Shown: one piece after another, positions 63,813-64,000 of the stretch
Layout: each line of letters opens with the position of its first letter
How positions within the stretch are numbered: the first letter of the stretch is position 1
DNA from: Acetobacter oeni
GTDB lineage: Bacteria; Pseudomonadota; Alphaproteobacteria; Acetobacterales; Acetobacteraceae
Length of the DNA: 64,000 nt
Assembly: GCF_011516825.1 (NCBI RefSeq)
Contig: NZ_WOTA01000001.1
Coordinates: 1-64,000 of the forward strand
Direction of reading: 5' to 3'
Position numbers and translations under genes: made by a program
Notes under the pieces: generated by a model
Told to the model about the DNA's origin: nothing
Database searches by the model: none
Seen by the model: only the letters and a program-made list of their open reading frames with translations

Positions 63813-64000
63813 ATGGATCGTCTGATCGAAGACTACGCTCTTGTCAGTTCGGCTCGCTGCGCGGGTCTTATCCATCGCGGCGGAACCATCGAATGGCTTT
63901 GTATGCCGCGTTTTGATGCAGAGGCGATTTTCGCGTCTCTGCTTGGGACGCCCGAAAACGGAGAATGGTCCCTTCGTCCTGTCGATCCCGATGCAAAAGT
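63813..64000 (+). CDS. Glycoside hydrolase family 15 protein, N-terminal start (partial)
   Basis: The first 62 codons before the window edge read MDRLIEDYALVSSARCAGLI, then GTIEWLCMPRFDAEAIFASL and LGTPENGEWSLRP. This matches the N-terminal domain of GH15 enzymes (glucoamylase/trehalase-like), where the conserved I-DYALISNxxTxALVxxxGSIDWLCxPRFDSxxxFAxLLG is typical. Such enzymes release glucose from alpha-glucans or trehalose in the cytosol. No strong ribosome binding site is seen (ACGGA). The catalytic domain is outside the window. Confidence 0.85.
   Translation, partial: MDRLIEDYALVSSARCAGLIHRGGTIEWLCMPRFDAEAIFASLLGTPENGEWSLRPVDPDAK

Noticed and set aside
1-64000. CRISPR arrays, insertion sequences, prophage, tRNA or rRNA genes
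   Set aside because: No spaced direct repeats, transposase, integrase, phage structural gene or cloverleaf-like stretch was seen in either strand; small structured RNAs could still be missed by eye.

Overview
The window looks like a chromosomal segment of an acetic acid bacterium or close relative (Alphaproteobacteria, Acetobacteraceae). The evidence is a complete PhyR/NepR/EcfG general stress response locus (alphaproteobacterial), a three-gene membrane aldehyde dehydrogenase-type complex (tri-heme cytochrome c, [2Fe-2S] subunit, Tat-exported molybdopterin subunit) of the kind used for periplasmic oxidation, a long-chain mannitol dehydrogenase, a glpRDFK glycerol locus and cydDC. Nearly all of the sequence is coding and most genes lie on the + strand. 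I see no insertion sequence, prophage, CRISPR array, rRNA or tRNA.

Layout. 0-5 kb: the end of dxs, then tlyA, rlmN, a ygfZ-type gene, hisI and an acyl-CoA thioesterase, convergent on rpmI-rplT. 5-11.2 kb: mannitol dehydrogenase, a 456-bp gap with a perfect 15-bp hairpin, then the aldehyde dehydrogenase-type operon. 11.5-19.8 kb: htpG, uup (convergent), then the stress locus: phyR on the minus strand, divergent from two ECF sigma genes, nepR and a sensor kinase. 19.9-25.8 kb: cydD-cydC, an OmpA-like lipoprotein and recQ. 25.7-30.6 kb: glpR-glpD-glpF-glpK with visible GlpR-type operators and a terminator. 30.9-38.9 kb: dnaE, a small unknown gene, a Rieske oxygenase, rpsB-tsf and recO. 38.8-42.4 kb: a hydratase-family gene and a lipoprotein on the minus strand, then parC. 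42.5-50.2 kb: a TraT-like lipoprotein followed by a six-gene operon in hydrogenase-4 order B-C-E-F-G-I. 50.2-55 kb: pss and psd (minus) beside plsC, a DUF2125-like gene and gloB. 55-64 kb: methyltransferase, chorismate lyase-like gene, EamA transporter, HI0933-type flavoprotein, small envelope proteins, a zinc-ribbon protein, ftsE-ftsX-ydcF and the start of a GH15 gene.

The most unusual region is 43.4-50.2 kb. It has the gene order and translational coupling of a hydrogenase-4/complex I-type membrane complex, but the large subunit lacks every Ni-Fe cysteine. The first antiporter-like subunit has no lysine in its first 485 residues. The NuoH-like subunit lacks the acidic quinone-loop signature, and no ferredoxin subunit is encoded. 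The small subunit keeps its four cluster cysteines. Complexes related to energy-converting hydrogenases but lacking Ni-Fe ligands are known as a class. This version, with eroded proton-channel residues as well, deserves a second look.

Other points of interest are two sigma factors beside one nepR, DnaA-box pairs at 52.8-53.0 kb, a chorismate lyase-like gene beside a methyltransferase, and several strong dyads in intergenic regions. All functional calls come from reading motifs by eye; no database search was possible.
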